NCBI GenBank assembly: GCA_944474755.1
Contig: OX104122.1
Location: forward strand, 4,489,223 to 4,553,222
Direction of reading: 5' to 3'
Source: Limnoperna fortunei
Taxonomy: Eukaryota > Mollusca > Bivalvia > Mytilida > Modiolidae
Length of the DNA stretch: 64,000 bases
The notes below the pieces were generated by a model. It had not been told where the DNA came from and made no database searches. It worked only from the letters and a program-made list of their open reading frames with translations. This document shows, piece after piece, positions 57,983 to 64,000 of this stretch. The translations under genes were made by a program, and so were the position numbers. Position 1 is the first letter of the stretch. Each line of letters starts with the position of its first letter.

Positions 57983-60965
57983 CATTCCTGGATATCTGTT
58001 TATTTGTTTATATTTTCTTCGTTATTCCTGATATCTGTTTATTTGTTTATATTTTCTTCGTTATTCCTGGATATCTGTTTATTTGTTTATATTTTCTTCG
58101 TTATTCCTGGATATCTGTTTATTTGTTTATATTTTCTTCGTTATTCCTGGATATCTGTTTATTTGTTTATATTTTCTTCGTTATTCCTGGATATCTGTTT
58201 ATTTGTTTATATTTTCTGCGTTATTCCTGGATATCTGTTTATTTGTTTATATTTTCCTCGTTATTCCTGGATATCTGTTTATTTGTTTATATTTTCTTCG
58301 TTATTCCTGGATATCTGTTTATTTGTTTATATTTTCTTCGTTATTCCTGGATATCTGTTTATTTGTTTATATTTTCTTCGTTATTCCTGGATATCTGTTT
58401 ATTTGTTTATATTTTCTTCGTTTTTCCTGTATATCTGTTTATTTGTTGATATTTTCTTCGTTTTTCCTGGATATCTGTTTATTTGTTTATATTTTCTTCG
58501 TTATTCCTGGATATCTGTTTATTTGTTTATATTTTCTTCGTTATTCCTGGATATCTGTTTATTTGTTTATATTTTCTTCGTTTTTCCTGGATATCTGTTT
58601 ATTTGTTGATATTTTCTTCGTTTTTCCTGGATATCTGTTTATTTGTTTATATTTTCTTCGTTATTCCTGGATATCTGTTTATTTGTTTATATTTTCTTCG
58701 TTATTCCTGGATATCTGTTTATTTGTTTATATTTTCTTCGTTATTCCTGGATATCTGTTTATTTGTTTATATTTTCTTCGTTATTCCTGGATATCTGTTT
58801 ATTTGTTTATATTTTCTTCGTTATTCCTGGATATCTGTTTATTTGTTTATATTTTCTTCGTTATTCCTGGACATCTGTTTATTTGTTTATATTTTCTTCG
58901 TTTTTCCTGGATATCTGTTTATTTGTTTATATTTTCTTCGTTATTCCTGGATATCTGTTTATTTGTTTATTTCTTCGTTATTCCTGGATATCTGTTTATT
59001 TGTTTATATTTTCTTCGTTATTCCTGGATATCTGTTTATTTGTTTATATTTTCTTCGTTTTTCCTGGATATCTGTTTATTTGTTGATATTTTCTTCGTTT
59101 TTCCTGGATATCTGTTTATTTGTTTATATTTTCTTCGTTATTCCTGGATATCTGTTTATTTGTTTATATTTTCTTCGTTATTCCTGGATATCTGTTTATT
59201 TGTTTATATTTTCTTCGTTTTTCCTGGATATCTGTTTATTTGTTGATATTTTCTTCGTTTTTCCTGGATATCTGTTTATTTGTTTATATTTTCTTCGTTA
59301 TTCCTGGATATCTGTTTATTTGTTTATATTTTCTTCGTTATTCCTGGATATCTGTTTATTTGTTTATATTTTCTTCGTTATTCCTGGATATCTGTTTATT
59401 TGTTTATATTTTCTTCGTTATTCCTGGATATCTGTTTATTTGTTTATATTTTCTTCGTTATTCCTGGATATCTGTTTATTTGTTTATATTTTCTTCGTTA
59501 TTCCTGGACATCTGTTTATTTGTTTATATTTTCTTCGTTTTTCCTGGATATCTGTTTATTTGTTTATATTTTCTTCGTTATTCCTGGATATTTGTTTATT
59601 TGTTTATTTCTTCGTTATTCCTGGATATCTGTTTATTTGTTTATATTTTCTTCGTTATTCCTGGATATCTGTTTATTTGTTTATATTTTCTTCGTTTTTC
59701 CTGGATATCTGTTTATTTGTTTATATTTTCTTCGTTATTCCTGGATATCTGTTTATTTGTTTATATTTTCTTCGTTATTCCTGATATCTGTTTATTTGTT
59801 TATATTTTCTTCGTTTTTCCTGGATATCTGTTTATTTGTTTATATTTTCTTCGTTATTCCTGGATATCTGTTTATTTGTTTATTTCTTCGTTATTCCTGG
59901 ATATCTGTTTATTTGTTTATATTGTCTTCGTTATTCCTGGATATCTGTTTATTTGTTTATATTTTCTTCGTTATTCCTGGATATCTGTTTATTTGTTTAT
60001 ATTTTCTTCGTTATTCCTGGATATCTGTTTATTTGTTTATATTTTCTTCGTTATTCCTGGATATCTGTTTATTTGTTTATATTTTCTTCGTTATTCCTGG
60101 ATCTCTGTTTATTTGTTTATATTTTCTTCGTTATTCCTGGATATCTGTTTATTTGTTTATATTTTCTTCGTTTTTCCTGGATATCTGTTTATTTGTTTAT
60201 ATTTTCTTCGTTATTCCTGGATATCTGTTTATTTGTTTATTTCTTCGTTATTCCTGGATATCTGTTTATTTGTTTATATTTTCTTCGTTATTCCTGGATA
60301 TCTGTTTATTTGTTTATATTTTCTTCGTTATTCCTGGATATCTGTTTATTTGTTTATATTTTCTTCGTTTTTTCCTGGATATCTGTTTATTTGTTTATAT
60401 TTTCTTCGTTATTCCTGGATATCTGTTTATTTGTTTATTTCTTCGTTATTCCTGGATATCTGTTTATTTGTTTATATTTTCTTCGTTATTCCTGGATATC
60501 TGTTTATTTGTTTATATTTTCTTCGTTTTTCCTGGATATCTGTTTATTTGTTTATATTTTCTTCGTTATTCCTGGATATCTGTTTATTTGTTTATATTTT
60601 CTTCGTTATTCCTGGATATCTGTTTATTTGTTTATATTTTCTTCGTTATTCCTGATATCTGTTTATTTGTTTATATTTTCTTCGTTTTTCCTGGATATCT
60701 GTTTATTTGTTTATATTTTCTTCGTTATTCCTGGATATCTGTTTATTTGTTTATTTCTTCGTTATTCCTGGATATCTGTTTATTTGTTTATATTTTCTTC
60801 GTTATTCCTGGATATCTGTTTATTTGTTTATATTTTCTTCGTTTTTCCTGGATATCTGTTTATTTGTTTATATTTTCTTCGTTATTCCTGGATATCTGTT
60901 TATTTGTTTATATTTTCTTCGTTATTCCTGGATATCTGTTTATTTGTTTATATTTTCTTCGTTTC
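57983..60965. repeat. 40-bp minisatellite, about 75 very uniform units
   Basis: Unit TTATTTGTTTATATTTTCTT, then CGTTATTCCTGGATATCTGT. Variation is confined to a few sites (TTATTCC or TTTTTCC, TTTATA or TTGATA) and a 3-bp deletion (TTTATTTCTTCG) that makes 37-bp units. A block with the same series of variants is repeated 637 bp apart (near 58483 and 59120), equal to fifteen 40-bp units and one 37-bp unit. Forward translation stays open up to 580 codons because the unit lacks stops in all three frames; the period is not a multiple of three, so each frame cycles through all three. Not a gene. Confidence 0.98.
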
Positions 60966-61192
60966 ACATCTGAATTAGTCTTTGATTTATTAGCTGTCTT
61001 GAATCGTACACACGTTCTTTAGATGTTGCTAGTTTCTATGGAATATCGTTAAAATCTGATAGCATTTGTCGAAAAATATCACCTGTTTGAATATTGTAGT
61101 TACGTTGTTCTTCCGAATTTAATTGTTCCATATACAAAACGCATATTGTCTCTGTTTCTGAATGATATTAGAATCTTCTTTATTAACTATTT
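60966..61192. other. Spacer
   Basis: No feature supported. Confidence 0.5.
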
Positions 61193-61420
61193 TATTTGTT
61201 TAAATGCAGCTGTCAACAATTTGTCAGCTGTATCGTGACGTCCAATTGTATTGGGAAGGAAGTCTTAGTATACGATAAAAACCTCCTAACTTAGGTATGA
61301 CAGATTGGAGTCGAACACACCCTGCCCTCAGTGGGACTTTAACCCGCAACATCAATCTTGCCTGGCATGTGATCAATAGTAGATAACTATCTACCTTAAC
61401 CACTCGGACACAGAGGCTCA
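61193..61420 (-). mobile_element. SINE, nearly full length, diverged
   Basis: Same family as 14071-14335: tail TTTGTTTAAATGCAGCTGTC and TTTGTCAGCTGTATCGTGAC on the plus strand, body GATTGGAGTCGAACACACCC, and a head with GTGATCAATAGTAGATAACT and TTAACCACTCGGACACAGAG. The B box is damaged (GGACTTTAACCCGC on the plus strand), so pol III transcription is unlikely. Confidence 0.85.
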
Positions 61421-61431
61421 ATAACACCCCG

Positions 61432-61512
61432 ACATGTGACCTTCGGTAGGAAAACTCAACGAGACTCGAACCACCAACCTGAGTGTTGACAGACATGTGA
61501 TTAATGGTAGAT
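61432..61512 (-). mobile_element. Partial second SINE head
   Basis: CCTTCGGTAGGAAAACT is followed directly by a good B box region (GAGACTCGAACCACCAACCT) and TGAGTGTTGACAGACATGTG, then GTAGATGAATAAC. The mid-body between the CGGTAGGAAAAC word and the B box is deleted compared with the full SINE. It lies head-to-tail next to the preceding copy. Confidence 0.7.
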
Positions 61513-62264
61513 GAATAACTAAGAGTGTTAGTTATTTAGTATCCTGTGTTGGAATTTCCCACCATTTGCCGAGTTAGAAAAATCATGTCTACGGTATTAG
61601 TTATTTGTGTTTTCTAGCAATTTTCATTGTTTAACGAAGGCAAGAAGGATCAAAATATTTTCATTCTATCTGATGGAGGGGTACTTTATTTAGAACCCTC
61701 CAAACTTCAGCGATGAGGAGCTGCACCAACCATAAAAATGATGTCCTTTAAGTTTTACTGAATCAACTAGATTTTAATTACTTTAAACGAAATAACATAA
61801 TTTTACTTTCGGTGATCTTAGTTTTGCAGTTCTAAATGCAACGGATGCCAAACGTTCATAGGTCATGGTCTACGTTTAGTCACGTGGTGTGATGACAGGA
61901 CACATTTTTAAAGATATCTTGTACATGTAGTTCTGTTAGTAATATCCCGTTTAAACTATTTGTCAATTTTTGGTTTTGCTTTTCAAAATCTGTTAGTATA
62001 TATAAGATAAATGGTTTAATATTTGTATTATATACTTTTTTCAGTATGATATCTTATTTAGTTAAAAATTCCTCCCTTGTATGACGGAAGTATTAAAAAG
62101 TATTAATTGTGTCTTAATTGTTATGAAAAATGATTGATGAAAATAAGTTAAATGATTAATTTGTCGGAACGATTACATACGAAATACCCTCCTTTTTTTA
62201 GATCTTTATTGTGCTTTTTAGTAAATTCTCGTAACCTTGGTATCTGTGATGACATTTTATTTTT
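61513..62264. other. Unannotated AT-rich stretch
   Basis: No feature supported. Confidence 0.5.
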
Positions 62265-62765
62265 AAAAACAGATTTTGATATAGGACGGATTCGTGATGT
62301 CTATTCATCGATTCGCTATGCAAAGGTGAATATACATTTTTAGGGTTTGATAATTACCGTTATCGGCCGCATATCAAAGTTAGTAAGTCTTACATGAATA
62401 AAACAAGCAAACCCCCCGTCTATCAATGAAAATGTATTAGCAGCAGACGCAAGATGTTTGTGTAAAACGCGTCCATGAATCAGATCAGAAAACAGGCCAA
62501 TATTGGATTGCGCTTGTTCGTATGTGCAGCGGCGAAAAATAAAAATATTTGATTCAATTTAACTTTTAGCCGTTTGCGATTTAACATGACCCGAAAGTAG
62601 TTTTGATACATTTATTGACTTTGATATAGGTTAATACCTGGTTTTATCCCCTGAAAAAAATATATATCCACCGAGCCAACGGCGAGTGTGGATATTATTT
62701 TTGAGGGTTGATAAAACCATGCACGTATTAACCTATATAAAAGTCGATGAATGTTTTATTATATG
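62265..62765. mobile_element. Hairpin-ended element, copy 2 (about 0.5 kb)
   Basis: The right-end hairpin is clear: TTTATTGACTTTGATATAGG then TTAATACCTGGTTTTATC at 62610-62648 pairs with 62705-62757. The left-end hairpin is weaker (TTTTGATATAGG near 62275; CATATCAAAGTTAG near 62370), with GCAAAGGTGAATATACATTT in the loop matching GCGAGGTGAATATACATTTT at 25959. The middle shares CAGGCC-AT-TTGGATT-CG and CATGACCCGAAAGT words with the copy at 25876-26935. No coding capacity. Confidence 0.7.
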
Positions 62766-63739
62766 ACTATTTTTACTTTTACACTGGAAGTCTTTAATAA
62801 AAAAGGATAACAATAAAAATTCATTTTAACATAACAACAGTGGCTATCACATTTTAAATTGAAATATTCACATTTTCCAATTAAAACTTATAGTAATATT
62901 AGAGCAATTATGAAAAATTGGCAAAAACAGATCCTGTTTATTGACAGTTGCAGAACTTGTGTGCTGCTCGTCAGCCATTTTGAACCAATGTCCACAAAAA
63001 GAATGTTTCAAAAGAATGATTTTGATTGGCTGATGTATTTAATTCAACCAATCAAATTAATGCTTGTTTCTCCATTGTTGAATTCTATTTTTAACTACTG
63101 AAAAGTGATAAATATTCTATTTTTAGCTACTCAAAAGTCAAAACTTTTATATCAGTCTATTTTTATCTATTTTGAGGTTAACACACTGTCTGCATAATAC
63201 TTTTCATGATACCCTGGGTCAATCAAAATTAAGATAAATTTTAGTCATATAATAATGTAATTTGGCACAAAAAAATGAAGATAACAGTTTTTTTGGCGTG
63301 GTGAATTAATAAAGATATTATTTGATATAAACAACAGTATATCAGTCTAAGTATTACTAAAAACACCAAATACTAAATTCATTTACCCGTACGATATGCC
63401 GTATTGACTACTCAATACGAAATATTGGACTGATTTGTCAATAGAGGTATAATTTGAAGATTCGTCAGCATGGTGATTAGATGGTCGGAAAATCAGTTTA
63501 CTGGAGAGGAGTAAGTTTCCTCCAATCTCCATTCTGATGATAAGGCAATAACAAACTAAATTAACTGACTAAATAAAATGGGACTTTTTATTTACGCGTC
63601 TGCACTTGCGTTAACTTCTGAATCAGACTTACTGGTACATCAAGAACTTAATTAGAATTCTAATCACACTTGGATTGTTTTGCTAAAAAAATTGCATAAT
63701 CAAAGATTTTTTTTTCTTAAATATTTAAAGATAAAAAAT
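62766..63739. other. Unannotated AT-rich stretch
   Basis: An 80-codon frame at 62859-63101 has no motif. TGAAAAGTGATAAATATTCT near 63100 and TCAAAAGTCAAAACTTTTAT near 63131 flank repeated CTATTTTTA words. Nothing firm. Confidence 0.5.
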
Positions 63740-63849
63740 ATGCAACCTCACAAACTAATAGACAATGATGGTAAACAATTCCCACAATCCCACAATGCAA
63801 CCTCACAAACTAATAGACAATGATGGTAAACAATTCCCACAATCCCACA
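63740..63849. repeat. 55-bp perfect tandem duplication
   Basis: ATGCAACCTCACAAACTAAT starts at 63740 and again at 63795; the two 55-bp copies appear identical, implying a very recent event. Confidence 0.97.
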
Positions 63850-64000
63850 TAAGCATATATAGCTTTTATATTGTCGGCTATTTTATTACTTTACCAATAA
63901 TTACAATGCATACTTTATTGTTTGTTGTTTTGAGTCTTTATTTCAATATACAACTTGGTAACGAATTTCCTTTTCCTTTATTTCAAATAAAAAAGAACAG

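Noticed and set aside
58004..61022. Open frames up to 580 codons that look like a multi-span membrane protein
   Set aside because: The 40-bp unit is stop-free in every forward frame, and all three frames overlap. The hydrophobic look comes from T-rich codons.
62152..62343. 63-codon open frame
   Set aside because: Overlaps the hairpin end of the mobile element; not independent coding sequence.
1..64000. Telomere or rDNA
   Set aside because: No TTAGGG-type tract and no rRNA-like conserved stretch were seen on either strand.

Overview
The window looks like a piece of an animal nuclear genome, most probably a bivalve mollusc. It is AT-rich and has no operon structure or intact long gene. It carries tRNA-derived SINEs of the type common in molluscs (internal A and B boxes, a tail ending GGCGTTAAACA on the element strand), several hairpin or TIR elements, and a decayed transposase resembling a family of uncharacterised mollusc proteins. 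The phylum call is moderately confident; I do not name a species.

Roughly half of the 64 kb is tandem minisatellite, in more than twenty arrays with units of about 19 to 321 bp. The largest are the 46-56 bp array at 48.6-56.6 kb (about 150 units), the 33-bp array at 31.2-36.8 kb (about 165 units), the 38-bp array at 41.2-44.8 kb, the 40-bp array at 58.0-61.0 kb, the 50-62 bp array at 22.0-24.6 kb and the 41-bp array at 29.2-31.1 kb. Several show higher-order structure, with blocks of about 0.6 to 1.9 kb duplicated inside the array. Nearly all long open frames are by-products of these repeats and are not annotated as genes.

Layout: 0-7 kb, small minisatellites, SINE fragments and a 0.9-kb TIR element; 7-8.4 kb, AT-rich DNA with one possible exon; 8.4-10.2 kb, a 54-bp array and a palindromic MITE; 10.5-15.5 kb, a minisatellite family found on both sides of a block holding a 1.26-kb TIR element and a full-length SINE; 16-20 kb, a 39-43 bp array, a triplicated 321-bp unit and the transposase pseudogene, itself interrupted by a SINE piece, a MITE and a 41-bp array; 20-25 kb, more arrays; 25.9-26.9 kb, a hairpin-ended element with a nested insertion, followed by a short complete ORF; 29-37 kb, two large arrays; 37-41 kb, a second minisatellite family split by a TIR element; 41-61 kb, five more arrays; 61-64 kb, SINEs and a second copy of the hairpin-ended element.

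No complete host gene can be demonstrated. Four short stretches (7.2, 13.1, 27.1 and 48.4 kb) are listed as low-confidence exon or small-ORF candidates. There is no sign of a bacterial-style system, a CRISPR array, rRNA or an intact tRNA. The points most worth a second look are splice-donor-like GTAAGT words built into four unrelated arrays on the same strand, TGACGTA words built into the two large 41-bp and 46-56 bp arrays, minisatellites that appear to have been split by or to start at mobile elements, and the higher-order amplification.
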